Origin: Dorea sp. D27
GTDB taxonomy: Bacteria; Bacillota; Clostridia; Lachnospirales; Lachnospiraceae
Direction: 5' to 3'
NCBI RefSeq assembly: GCF_001185345.1
Contig: NZ_KQ236744.1
Coordinates: 570,664-634,663, forward strand
DNA length: 64,000 nt
Positions 51,765 through 60,767 of this stretch are shown one piece after another (the stretch's first letter is position 1; the number at the start of each line of letters is the position of its first letter). The translations under genes and the position numbers were made by a program. The notes beneath the pieces are model-generated. The model was not told the DNA's origin. It did no database searches and worked only from the letters and a program-made list of their open reading frames with translations.

Positions 51765-51790
51765 TTCACGAAAACAGCACCCATAAAAAG

Positions 51791-51838
51791 ACAGGGCGCG
51801 GAAGTCATATACTGGCTTCCGCGCCCTGTTCTTTTTTT
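51791..51838. terminator. bidirectional terminator between converging operons
   Basis: A 14-bp perfect stem (51791-51804 with 51816-51829) is followed by CTTTTTTT on the plus strand and preceded by AAAAAG, which gives a T run on the minus strand. Confidence 0.85.
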
Positions 51839-51840
51839 GC

Positions 51841-52092
51841 CTATCTGACATTTCCCTTTTCCATTTCTTCAAGCGGGAACTGCGGGAGGGCTTCTATCAG
51901 CTTCTTTGTGATGGACTGGCGCATATCTTCGTTGATTTCCTGTTTCGTGCTTCCGTCCGGCTGTCTGACCGCTACCGTCGATAGCCTGTCGATTTCGTCC
52001 TTGTAGCACTCCACGACTTTCTCCACCGCCCATTTTTCCCCGGCAACGGCGGCGCGTATGGTTTCATATTCCGGCATTTTCTGGTTTTCCAT
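51841..52092 (-). CDS. helix-turn-helix (HTH_16-like) regulator
   Basis: An 83-residue protein of the small HTH family found beside sigma-like genes in conjugative elements. It reads YETIRAAVAGEKWAVEKVVECY near the start, then LSTVAVRQPDGSTKQEINEDMRQ. The start at 52092 has AGGAG upstream. It resembles 56913-57173 in design. It is the last gene of the minus-strand mobilisation operon. Confidence 0.68.
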   Translation of the reverse strand: MENQKMPEYETIRAAVAGEKWAVEKVVECYKDEIDRLSTVAVRQPDGSTKQEINEDMRQSITKKLIEALPQFPLEEMEKGNVR

Positions 52093-52155
52093 GCTCAACG
52101 CTCCTCTGCTTTTTGATAGCCCTATCATAGCACAGCGGCGGGGATTTTGCTATCC

Positions 52156-53502
52156 TTATCCGCGCTCTGTTCCCTTTTCCCGTTCCGGCTGCCTGTCTGC
52201 CTGTAAAATGCTGTCAATGTTCTGCTTGATAATATCGTATTCCCGGACTTTCTTTTTCAGCTTCCCATAGTCGGCATAAAGGGCTTCTTTCTGCGCTTGG
52301 AGGGCTTCATATTCCGATTGCAGCGCGGCAAGGTTCGGGAGCTTTGCAATGCCCGCCGCTTTCAGCGACCTTGCGGCGGCTTCATGTAGGATAATCGCCT
52401 GTTCCTGTCCGGCGCGGTACTTCTCCCTGTTCCTTGCCTTGCGGTATGCGTCATAGACGGGCTTTGTCTTTTGGTAGGTGGAAACATTCTTGATAAGCAC
52501 CGCCATGTCCGCAAGCCGCTTTTCCGCGTCCTTCAATGCGTCTGCCGCCTGTCCGCTTTCCGCTGCCATTTCTTCAATCCGGCTGACTAAATCCGCGTAC
52601 TGTTCAATCTTATGTTCCGTCAAGAAATTCATGGTCTTTGCTGCCTGTTTCAGATTGTGGATTTTCGCCCACTGTTCATAGCCCTTACTCTGCGCCGCCT
52701 TGATACTGTTCTCAATGTCGATAAGCAGCGAAACGCCGCGCTGCTCTCTGGGGGCTTTCGCCGCCTTTGCCCGTCTGCCCGCTATCCGTTCCCTTATGGC
52801 TTCCTCTGTATAATCCGCGCCGAGGGTTTTAAGACGGGTGAAGCGTTCCTGTCCGGGGGCGCGGCATGACACATATTTCCCCGGCTTTATCTCATAGCCC
52901 GCCGCCTGTAACCGCTGCAACAATTCCTCAAAACTGGAAACTTGGGGGATAAGCGCGTCAACGGCAATCTTTAGCTTGCCTTTCCAACTTGTACCCGTCT
53001 TTTCTGCCTGGTACTCCGCATAGCTCTTTCCCTTGCTGCCCTTGCCGGGAACGACGACGGACAAGCCATTTTCCCGACACAGCTTGTCGCTCATGTTCCG
53101 TATGCCGTAATAGCTCCTTTTGTTGGAATTATATTTGCGGTGGTCTACGAAATTTACGGCGCAGAAAATAATGTGATTGTGGACGTGTCCTTTGTCAATG
53201 TGCGTCGTGAGTACATATTCATGCTGCCCCTTTGTTACCGCGTCGGCAAGCTGCTTTCCGATTTCATGGGCTTTCTGATAATCGACTTCCCCCGGCTCAA
53301 AGGACTGTATCAGATGAAAGGCTAAATTGTTCCCCTTTTGGAGTGCTTGGGACAAGGTATATTCAAATTCAATATCTGCCGTTTCATAGGAGCAGCCGAA
53401 AGAGGACACAAGCATTTTTCCGTCCGTCTTGTCCGGGTTTTCGATATAGTCAAGGGCTTTGCTTAGAGTGCTTTTAATAGGCTTAATCTTTGTAACCGCC
53501 AT
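52156..53502 (-). CDS. relaxase / mobilisation nuclease of the conjugative element
   Basis: A 448-residue HUH-type relaxase. The conserved start is KIKPIKSTLSKALDYIENPDKT with the catalytic Tyr region in YIENP (about residue 19); the metal-binding histidines lie in THIDKGHVHNHIIFCAVN (about residue 115-130). The C-terminal half is coiled-coil. It nicks oriT near mobC and is carried with the strand to the recipient. It overlaps the mobC end by 40 bases. Confidence 0.9.
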   Translation of the reverse strand: MAVTKIKPIKSTLSKALDYIENPDKTDGKMLVSSFGCSYETADIEFEYTLSQALQKGNNLAFHLIQSFEPGEVDYQKAHEIGKQLADAVTKGQHEYVLTTHIDKGHVHNHIIFCAVNFVDHRKYNSNKRSYYGIRNMSDKLCRENGLSVVVPGKGSKGKSYAEYQAEKTGTSWKGKLKIAVDALIPQVSSFEELLQRLQAAGYEIKPGKYVSCRAPGQERFTRLKTLGADYTEEAIRERIAGRRAKAAKAPREQRGVSLLIDIENSIKAAQSKGYEQWAKIHNLKQAAKTMNFLTEHKIEQYADLVSRIEEMAAESGQAADALKDAEKRLADMAVLIKNVSTYQKTKPVYDAYRKARNREKYRAGQEQAIILHEAAARSLKAAGIAKLPNLAALQSEYEALQAQKEALYADYGKLKKKVREYDIIKQNIDSILQADRQPEREKGTERG

Positions 53503-53792
53503 ATCTCCGCAAGCACCCCCTTTATTTCCTCTATGTCCTCTTGGTATGCGTTCCCCGTCGCGTTTACGCGGCGTGCTATCTGGTTGACGTTGACACCGAT
53601 TTTCTGTATCTCTGCGGTCATTGCCTTTATATCGGCATGGTCTATCTGAATGATATACCCGTCAATGGCAATCTTCCGCAGATATGCCGCCATGTTCCGG
53701 GTGGGTACGAGCTTCATTTTTTCCAGTATTAAATCCCGTTCCGCTTCCGTCACTCTGAATTTGATTTGCACCGTTCTTTTGCGTCCGTTCAT
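53463..53792 (-). CDS. MobC-like relaxosome protein
   Basis: A 109-residue accessory protein with a ribbon-helix-helix start (RTVQIKFRVTEAERDLILEKM) and the C-terminal MobC signature (IGVNVNQIARRVN then EDIEEIKGVLAEIWRLQR). It binds oriT and helps the relaxase melt the nick site. The start at 53792 has GGAG upstream; the oriT-like module B begins 26 bases upstream of it. Confidence 0.88.
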   Translation of the reverse strand: MNGRKRTVQIKFRVTEAERDLILEKMKLVPTRNMAAYLRKIAIDGYIIQIDHADIKAMTAEIQKIGVNVNQIARRVNATGNAYQEDIEEIKGVLAEIWRLQRLSLLKAL

Positions 53793-53818
53793 GTATTCGC
53801 TCCTTTCCTTTCCGTTCC

Positions 53819-53917
53819 GAGGGTTTGGGACACTTCCCAACAAGCAATTTTCAACCGACGCGCCGCAGCGCGGGAGGGGAAAATACGGAAGTGGGTACCC
53901 GCTTCCTATGCTTGCTA
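53819..53917 (-). other. oriT-like module, copy B (next to mobC)
   Basis: On the minus strand it reads exactly as copy A (46578-46677) in the 34-bp left block (53917-53884) and with one mismatch in the 27-bp right block (53845-53819); the 38-base middle differs. Location directly upstream of mobC and relaxase genes makes it the main candidate for the true origin of transfer. Confidence 0.68.
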
Positions 53918-54053
53918 CGAATGTTTTTATCCCTTATGCCTTACTACGGAGCTATGCCCGGTTTTGCCAAACTTCCGCAAAAGAAAAACGCTGCAATCCT
54001 CAAAAAAAGATTACAACGCTCTCTAAACCTTATTCAATTCTGACGGACACTTC

Positions 54054-54407
54054 TTATCTGCCCTCTGTTTCGACTTCCGCTATCTCCTTTGCCGTTGCGC
54101 TCACAATCCGTATGCCTGTATCGCTCATACCGTCAAGAAGCGCGTCAAGCTGCCGCCGCTGCGTGTTCTTCTCTGGCGGCGTTTCCAAAAGAAACTGGTC
54201 TACGGATATATTGTAGCGGAGCATAAGCTCAAAGAAAATCTGTAAACTTGGGTGCTGCCCCTTGTTCTCAATGTTCGCAAGGTAGCGCGGCGAGATAAAC
54301 ATTTCGTCGCTCACTTTCTTGCGGCTCTCCTTGCGCCCTGTCCGCGCCGCCTTTATCGCTGCCCCAAAAGCCTTGAAATCGTATTTCGGTACTGGTCTTT
54401 TTGCCAT
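54054..54407 (-). CDS. XRE family repressor-like regulator
   Basis: A 117-residue protein with an N-terminal Cro/CI-type helix-turn-helix (FGAAIKAARTGRKESRKKVSDEMFISPRYLANIENKGQHPSLQIF, shown by its separate helices around residues 12-60) and a C-terminal helical part. It is transcribed away from the attenuator/KTR unit and could control the element's transfer genes. Its promoter lies in the 54408-54500 gap. Confidence 0.8.
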   Translation of the reverse strand: MAKRPVPKYDFKAFGAAIKAARTGRKESRKKVSDEMFISPRYLANIENKGQHPSLQIFFELMLRYNISVDQFLLETPPEKNTQRRQLDALLDGMSDTGIRIVSATAKEIAEVETEGR

Positions 54408-54501
54408 AGTTATTCACCCTGTTACATTTTACTGTTCCCCTTTCTTCTTGGATATGTCTACACAATTCAATCAGTTAGCCAAAATAATTCATATGTATAT
54501 G

Positions 54502-54530
54502 TTGACAATTAGCCGCTTTTTTTGTATAGT
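54502..54530 (+). promoter_or_regulatory. near-consensus promoter of the KTR/methyltransferase unit
   Basis: TTGACA (54502-54507) and TATAGT (54525-54530) are 17 bases apart with a TG near the -10. Transcription should begin about 54537, just before the leader peptide. Confidence 0.82.
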
Positions 54531-54553
54531 ATTATTAAAAGGGGGAAATGTTT

Positions 54554-54580
54554 ATGTTACATAGCATGCGTATTCGATAA
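54554..54580 (+). CDS. 8-residue leader peptide (MLHSMRIR)
   Basis: A short frame with its own RBS (GGGGG 8 bases upstream) encodes MLHSMRIR. The 3' half of its coding sequence (54564-54584) is complementary to 54632-54650: ATAAGCAT with ATGCTTAT and GCATGCG with CGTATGC. Ribosomes stalled on it would change the folding of the leader, as in ribosome-sensing attenuators such as the tet(M) leader of Tn916. Confidence 0.65.
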   Translation: MLHSMRIR

Positions 54581-54591
54581 GCATTGAAATC

Positions 54592-54769
54592 AAAAAAGAT
54601 TTTTCCCATTTTCAATATGGGCTTTTTTGTCATGCTTATTTTGCGTATGCTATACAACAAAACTAACGATGTATAGACATAGTATAAAAACTATGCCTTA
54701 ATTTTGTTGTAGTGTTATATGTATAAATGCAGGTCAATGCTCATGTTGAGAATTGACCTGTATTTTTTT
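54592..54769 (+). promoter_or_regulatory. leader with two transcription attenuators
   Basis: Attenuator 1: AAAAAAG (54592-54598) and CCCAT pair with ATGGG and CTTTTTT (54617-54628), ending in a T run. A middle region can pair CTATACAACAAAA (54650-54662) with TTTTGTTGTAG (54702-54712). Attenuator 2: CAGGTCAAT (54730-54738) with ATTGACCTG (54752-54760) and TTTTTTT, a strong intrinsic terminator 20 bases before the first gene. Both lie downstream of the promoter, so default transcription should stop early. Confidence 0.72.
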
Positions 54770-54788
54770 GCACAAAAGGAGAAATATT

Positions 54789-54974
54789 ATGCTTGAAAAA
54801 TATTGGATAAAATGTCCAATTTGTAACGGAAAGACGAGGGTTCAAGTATTTTATAATACGGTATTAAGAAATTTTCCTCTTTTCTGCCCTAAATGTAAAT
54901 TAACACATATCATTGATGTTGAAAAATTAGAAATCATAATCAAAAACTCTGAAAAACAAAAGGAAGGATATTAA
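54789..54974 (+). CDS. cysteine-rich KTR domain protein
   Basis: A 61-residue protein with a zinc ribbon (CPICNGKTRVQV and FCPKCK, two CxxC knuckles) of the KTR family, which often accompanies ribosome-related resistance genes in Firmicute elements. AAAAGGAG precedes ATG 54789. Its stop directly adjoins the methyltransferase start, so they are translated together. Its exact role is unknown. Like its neighbour it is AT-rich against the GC-rich element backbone. Confidence 0.78.
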   Translation: MLEKYWIKCPICNGKTRVQVFYNTVLRNFPLFCPKCKLTHIIDVEKLEIIIKNSEKQKEGY

Positions 54975-55964
54975 ATGAAACACTTACCTAAAAGTACACT
55001 TACGGAAATATTGAATGACCCATACGGATTTACTTACAAAGAAATGTCGGAAGTAATTGGAGAGGATAAAGCAAGAGCCTTATATGCGGAATTGTATAAA
55101 CAGCCATTTCACAAAAAAAATCTATCAATATCAACAAAAAAAGTCTATAAAAGTAGCGATACTGAAAAGTATGTTTATGAATTGAAAGACAACAGGTATA
55201 TCGAAACGGTTTTTATTAAACGGCGAGATGGTGGGACTGTTTGCGTAAGTACGCAAGTTGGTTGTTCTGTTGGCTGTATTTTTTGTGAGTCCGGACGCAA
55301 TGGTTTCGTTCGTAATCTAACACCATCTGAAATTGTGCAACAGGTCATATTGATACGTCAAAAAGTAAATCGTATCGTTTTTATGGGAATGGGAGAACCT
55401 TTATTCAATTACGACAACTTGATTGCAGCAATCCATATTCTTCGAGATAGAAATGGACTTAACTTTCCAACCGACGGCATTACCGTATCAACAGTTGGTC
55501 CAGTTAATCAATTAAAAAAATTGCGCGAAGAACATCTAAAAATTCAGTTGACAATATCTTTACATGCAGCAACACAGGCTGCGAGAAACTGCATCATTCC
55601 TCATATGCACATGTACGCTATTGAAGATGTTGTTAAGCAAGCATTGTCCTATTCACAAAGGCATAATCGAAAAGTGGTATTTGCGTATTTGCTTTTACCA
55701 GGTATAAATGACCGTTCCTCAGATATAAGGCAACTTGCAAAATGGTTTAAGGGCAAAAATGTTATGATTAACGTGCTGCAATACAACCCGACGAGTAATT
55801 CAAAAATTAGAGCACCACAAAAACAAGAAATGGTTGCGTTCAAACATCAATTAGAGCAAACAGGACTTGAAGTTACCATGAGAGTTTCTCATGGTAGAGA
55901 GATTAAAGCAGCTTGTGGACAGTTAGCTAATACATATAATAAAGCCAAAAAACAACAAAAATAA
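54975..55964 (+). CDS. RlmN/Cfr-family radical SAM rRNA methyltransferase
   Basis: A 329-residue enzyme. The radical SAM cluster motif is CSVGCIFC (about residues 96-103), the SAM site FMGMGEPLFN (about 136) and the catalytic Cys in IKAACGQL (about 314). RlmN methylates A2503 of 23S rRNA at C2; Cfr methylates the same base at C8 and gives resistance to phenicols, lincosamides, oxazolidinones, pleuromutilins and streptogramin A. Location on a mobile element behind ribosome-sensing attenuators favours a resistance role, but the sequence differs clearly from classic Cfr, so the reaction is open. AT-rich, probably acquired. Confidence 0.82.
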   Translation: MKHLPKSTLTEILNDPYGFTYKEMSEVIGEDKARALYAELYKQPFHKKNLSISTKKVYKSSDTEKYVYELKDNRYIETVFIKRRDGGTVCVSTQVGCSVGCIFCESGRNGFVRNLTPSEIVQQVILIRQKVNRIVFMGMGEPLFNYDNLIAAIHILRDRNGLNFPTDGITVSTVGPVNQLKKLREEHLKIQLTISLHAATQAARNCIIPHMHMYAIEDVVKQALSYSQRHNRKVVFAYLLLPGINDRSSDIRQLAKWFKGKNVMINVLQYNPTSNSKIRAPQKQEMVAFKHQLEQTGLEVTMRVSHGREIKAACGQLANTYNKAKKQQK

Positions 55965-55994
55965 TTTAATTAAAAGAGCCAGACGCACAGACGC

Positions 55995-56043
55995 AGAGCC
56001 GATAATATGCAGTTTGAAATACTGCTGTTATCGGCTCTTTTTT
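55995..56043 (+). terminator. terminator after the methyltransferase
   Basis: AGAGCCGATAA (55995-56005) pairs with TTATCGGCTCT (56028-56038), with an inner GCAGT/ACTGC stem, followed by TTTTTT. Confidence 0.88.
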
Positions 56044-56190
56044 GATTTAATTTGTGCCCCCAATAACCATATTGGAGCAAAATCAGAACTGTTGCTTGTC
56101 GTTCTTTGATTTCCGCAGCAGCTTTGAAAAACCAAAGCCGCCGTTTCTTTTTATCTTCTAATGAAATGACGCGGTATCACTGTTAAAAGC

Positions 56191-56214
56191 GGCGGCTAAA
56201 AGGAGGTAGCCGCC
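56191..56214 (+). promoter_or_regulatory. hairpin with the ribosome binding site in its loop (second copy)
   Basis: GGCGGC (56191-56196) pairs with GCCGCC (56209-56214); the loop holds TAAAAGGAGGTA and the ATG follows at 56215. Same device as 26497-26519 in the other element. Confidence 0.62.
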
Positions 56215-56325
56215 ATGAAGCACATACCATATCGACAAAATCCGACGGTCATTGACACATCAAAAAAAGCCCGACCACCGCCGGGGAAAACTACGTCTAT
56301 CAATATGAACTGTCTAATCATCTGA
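56215..56325 (+). CDS. small protein with SD-hairpin leader (second copy)
   Basis: A 36-residue frame (MKHIPYRQNPTVIDTSKKAR at the start), related to 26520-26636 only at the first residues. It lies upstream of the sigma-like gene at 56501, as does its counterpart. Confidence 0.48.
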   Translation: MKHIPYRQNPTVIDTSKKARPPPGKTTSINMNCLII

Positions 56326-56345
56326 ATACCGCTTACAATACCTAT

Positions 56346-56430
56346 ACGTCTGTCCGGGCTTTTCGGACAGGCGTATTTTGCTGCTCAAAAAATTTTTTGA
56401 AAAAAATCCGAAAATCTTCGGCGTTTTTTT
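56346..56430 (+). promoter_or_regulatory. two hairpins in the leader of the sigma-like gene
   Basis: ACGTCTGTCC (56346-56355) pairs with GGACAGGCGT (56365-56374), followed by ATTTT; CCGAA (56408-56412) pairs with TTCGG (56417-56421), followed by TTTTTTT. They may attenuate transcription of the regulator gene. Confidence 0.5.
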
Positions 56431-56500
56431 CAAAAGGCAGTATTGCCCCGCGAAAAGGGGGAAGCACCACCAACTTTCCAACGAGAAAGGGGGTGAGAAT

Positions 56501-56932
56501 GTGGAACCTAATCGCAGGGAGTTTATAAAACAGTGCGCTTTCCAGAAGTTTTGTAATACGGTACTGCACAATGAAGCGTGTGACGCTCACAAAGAGCTGC
56601 ACAGGCATAAGGCAAGGGAGATTACCTTTTCCGACTTGACCTTAGAAGAAGCGCGGCAGCTTCATACCTTTGATGAATATTTCAAAGGGGAAATCGCCTT
56701 TGAAAGAGCCGGGAAGAAAATCACGCCGAAGCTGCTTCTTGAAGCAATCCGTACTTTGCCGGAAGAAAAGCGCAAAGCCGTACTCCTGTACTATTTCGAG
56801 GGAATGAACGACACCGAGATTGCGGAGCTGTTCGATACGTCGAGAAGCACGATACAGTACAGGCGGACAAGCTCTTTTGAGCTGCTAAAAAAATATCTGG
56901 AGGAAAATGCTGATGAATGGGACGAATGGTAA
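56501..56932 (+). CDS. sigma-70-like regulator of the conjugative element
   Basis: A 143-residue protein starting with GTG 56501 after AAAGGGGGTGA. It has a family-specific N-terminus (NRREFIKQCAFQKFCNTVLHNEA) and a region-4 type helix-turn-helix (EGMNDTEIAELFDTSRSTIQYRRTSSFELL, about residues 98-128). Such proteins pair with a small HTH protein encoded next and control excision or transfer genes in Tn916/Tn1549-like elements. Confidence 0.77.
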   Translation: MEPNRREFIKQCAFQKFCNTVLHNEACDAHKELHRHKAREITFSDLTLEEARQLHTFDEYFKGEIAFERAGKKITPKLLLEAIRTLPEEKRKAVLLYYFEGMNDTEIAELFDTSRSTIQYRRTSSFELLKKYLEENADEWDEW

Positions 56933-57173
56933 CGAACCCGGCTACCCGGAAAAAGCCCTTGTTCCCTATCCTGTCATTTTGGCAGCGACAAAGGGCGACC
57001 CGGACGCTATGAAGATTGTCTTGCAGCATTTCAGCGGCTACATAGCCCGCCTCTCCATGCGGAAGCTGTACGACGAGCGCGGGAACGTCTATTTTGGCGT
57101 AGACCACGACATTCGGGAACGGCTGCAAGCAAAACTGATGATGGCTGTCCTCACCTTTAAGGCAGAGGAATAA
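56913..57173 (+). CDS. helix-turn-helix (HTH_16-like) element regulator
   Basis: An 86-residue protein overlapping the previous gene by 20 bases, with GGAGG nine bases before ATG 56913 (ATG 56907 is closer than usual). Conserved text: YPVILAATKGDPDAMKIVLQHF, IARLSMR and VDHDIRERLQAKLMMAVLTF. The order sigma-like then HTH_16 corresponds to the orf7/orf8-type regulatory pair of Tn916-like elements. Confidence 0.72.
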   Translation: MNGTNGNEPGYPEKALVPYPVILAATKGDPDAMKIVLQHFSGYIARLSMRKLYDERGNVYFGVDHDIRERLQAKLMMAVLTFKAEE

Positions 57174-57647
57174 ACCGCAGCGGCGGGACGCTTTCTCTCT
57201 CCCCCTTTTCCGTTCCGCTGCTGACGCGGCAGCAAAGCCATTCTGAACCTTGACAAAGAAAGCGGCGCAAGATAACGGCGGCGCAGCATAGGGCAAATCG
57301 GATACGTTCCTTTTGCGCCGAGCCATACGGTGGGTGCGCCATGACGCTATCCGGGTGAGGTTATCCCCGCCCGGACAGCCGAGCGACCAACACCGCGCCG
57401 GAAAGCAAGTGTAGCGGCTTGCGGGCGACGACACGCAAAATATACAATGATACTTCCTTACAGCCACAGTCCGAGCGTTAAGAGCGTCGCAGGCAATGGG
57501 TAGGGCTGCATGAGAACCATGCCGGGGTGAAATTCCCATGAGGTTATGCTAATAACCGTCCGATTAAAGCCTTTGTTTTCTTGAATAGTGGACTTGCTGC
57601 TATTCATAGACTGTATTATATGTTTGCGAAAGAAAGGGGGATTTTCT
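57174..57647 (+). ncRNA. 474-base gene-free stretch, candidate structured RNA
   Basis: No frame in it looks coding. Local stems include CCGGGTG (57351-57357) with CGCCCGG (57368-57374), GGTTAT-GCTA-ATAACC (57542-57557), and CATG-AGAAC-CATG (about 57508-57520). It lies between the regulator pair and the TnpW/integrase genes. It may be an RNA controlling integrase expression; that is inference from position and structure only. Confidence 0.4.
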
Positions 57648-57815
57648 TTGACGCAAAACCAGACGCCCGTTACCACAACGGAGCATAAAATCGGAAAAGT
57701 TACTTACCTTGTATGTTCGTCCGCAAGTGAACGCGCAACGGACACACTGGATAAAAAGATAAAGAAGCTCATTCGCAAGGACATGGAGCTGAACCCCGCA
57801 AACGCCCGGAAATAG
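57648..57815 (+). CDS. TnpW family protein of the conjugative element
   Basis: A 55-residue protein starting with TTG 57648, seven bases after GAAAGGGGG; the longer GTG frame (57588) lacks an RBS. Core HKIGKVTYLVCSSASERATDTLDKKIKKLI aligns with the TnpW at 33157 (in short: IGK-TY-V, then D-KIK). It stands just before the integrase gene. Confidence 0.68.
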   Translation: MTQNQTPVTTTEHKIGKVTYLVCSSASERATDTLDKKIKKLIRKDMELNPANARK

Positions 57816-57837
57816 GGCGTTTCTTCACATTTTATAC

Positions 57838-57866
57838 ATGACACAGGCAGCGGTATGTGGTATAAT
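57838..57866 (+). promoter_or_regulatory. promoter of the integrase gene
   Basis: ATGACA (57838-57843) and TATAAT (57861-57866) are 17 bases apart; the integrase ATG is 50 bases downstream. Confidence 0.65.
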
Positions 57867-57870
57867 ATAG

Positions 57871-59592
<1,722 letters not shown>

Positions 59593-59605
59593 CATACATC
59601 AAAAA

Positions 59606-59652
59606 GAGGTAAGATAACACCCTCTGCAAAAAAGGTATCGTTATCTTACCTC
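59606..59652 (+). terminator. 13-bp hairpin at the right end of the conjugative element
   Basis: GAGGTAAGATAAC (59606-59618) pairs with GTTATCTTACCTC (59640-59652). It ends the integrase transcript; its right arm overlaps the terminal repeat, so it may also be an integrase binding site. Confidence 0.7.
59635..59646 (-). repeat. right terminal inverted repeat of the conjugative element
   Basis: GTATCGTTATCT is the exact inverse of AGATAACGATAC at 12997-13008. It lies 11 bases inside the right crossover, the same distance as on the left. Confidence 0.7.
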
Positions 59653-59656
59653 AACA

Positions 59657-59756
59657 AAGCTGGTCCCTGAGAAGCCATCGTCCACGAAGAACCGGGTATT
59701 CCGGAATCCATGGTCGGCGGCGTATTTACTGAGCAGGGCTTTCTGAGACGAGATTT
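59657..59756 (-). pseudogene. serine recombinase, N-terminal fragment (other side of the insertion)
   Basis: On the minus strand it reads ISSQKALLSKYAADHGFRN and then [14 protein letters not shown], the segment that precedes FQRPGF in large serine recombinases. It is missing the first 25 or so residues, including the catalytic serine, because homology stops at 59756 next to unrelated sequence. The C-terminal part is at 11520-12986. Confidence 0.82.
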
Positions 59757-59810
59757 GTCAAGGTTATTTTCTCCCGCTGAATACAAATGTCCAACTTTAC
59801 TGTGAATAGC

Positions 59811-60029
59811 TCAGATATAATAAACACAGAGCCGCAGAATGGCCAGGGTTGCCATCACCGCCGCAATGATTAGGATGGTGTTTCGGTTTTCTCCGGCCAC
59901 TCCGATGTCAATCATACTGGCCAGGGCAGTAGGCAGCAGCATGGCTGTCACAGCGGAGAGCAGCATCAGCGCCAAGAGGGCGGCCACATGCTTTCCGCTG
60001 AGTTTTACACGGGAAAAAATCGTACCCAT
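59811..60029 (-). pseudogene. truncated ABC transporter, N-terminal membrane segment only
   Basis: A 72-residue remnant (MGTIFSRVKLSGKHVAALLA, then LLPTALASMIDIGVAG) of an exporter-type ABC transporter: start and first two helices, then a stop at 59811. A normal protein would have about 580 residues with an ATPase domain. The start has a good AAAGGAAAA upstream. The TetR gene is divergent, so the regulator probably once controlled this transporter. Confidence 0.68.
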
Positions 60030-60065
60030 AGTTTTCCTTTCTGCTCGTCGTACTCGCATTTTAGC

Positions 60066-60094
60066 TTGACAGGGCAAATAGCAAATGATAGTAT
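60066..60094 (+). promoter_or_regulatory. promoter of the TetR/lipid operon
   Basis: TTGACA (60066-60071) and TAGTAT (60089-60094) are 17 bases apart. GATAGTAT repeats (60087-60094 and about 60104-60111) and an imperfect inverted repeat TGGAACAA / TTGTTTCA (about 60167-60192) are possible TetR operators in the leader. Confidence 0.55.
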
Positions 60095-60220
60095 AAATGA
60101 AACGATAGTATCATAGATGCTATGAATATCACAGAAGCAGGCGTTGTCAATAGTCCGAGCGAAAGTGGAACAAATGACAATCCTTGTTTCAATGATACGC
60201 AATTAAAGGAGACGTTTCTT

Positions 60221-60748
60221 ATGCGAAGGACAACGGCTACAACAGACTATCTGAAAGAATGTATGGGTACAGCGTTGCTGGAACTAATGAAAGAAAAACC
60301 CATTGAAAAAATCAGTATTGAGGAGATGACTGCCAAGGCAGATGTAGGTCGCTCCACTTATTTCCGTTATTTCAAAAGTAAAGATGAAGTTCTGTCTTTC
60401 AAAATCACATGTCTGTGGAAGCGCTTTTCCGACGAACACGGTGCTACCAACTTCGCCACTGGTAGTTATGACGGCATCAGGCTGTTTTTTGAATTTTGCC
60501 TTTCCACTCGTCCTATTTGTGATCTGCTCTACTCAGCTGATTGCCAATATGTGATTCTAAACTTCTATTTACAAGAAGCGGCATCCATTGTCGCTAATGC
60601 CGATGCCAAAACGCACTACTTTATCCAATTTATTACATATGGATTGTTTGGGCTTATGAATGCGTGGGTATTACGAGGCTATAAAGAAACCCCACAGGAA
60701 ATGGCACAAATAGTTTGCGATTGGGAAGCATCTTCGGAGGAGAAATAA
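60221..60748 (+). CDS. TetR/AcrR family regulator
   Basis: A 175-residue regulator with an N-terminal helix-turn-helix (ISIEEMTAKADVGRSTYFRYFKSKDEVL, about residues 29-56) and an effector domain with a C-terminal TetR_C-like helical bundle. ATG 60221 follows AAAGGAG; an earlier frame start lacks an RBS. It is divergent to the truncated transporter and heads the lipid operon, so it may now regulate membrane lipid genes. Confidence 0.82.
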   Translation: MRRTTATTDYLKECMGTALLELMKEKPIEKISIEEMTAKADVGRSTYFRYFKSKDEVLSFKITCLWKRFSDEHGATNFATGSYDGIRLFFEFCLSTRPICDLLYSADCQYVILNFYLQEAASIVANADAKTHYFIQFITYGLFGLMNAWVLRGYKETPQEMAQIVCDWEASSEEK

Positions 60749-60767
60749 CATAGAGGGGGGTAAACAT

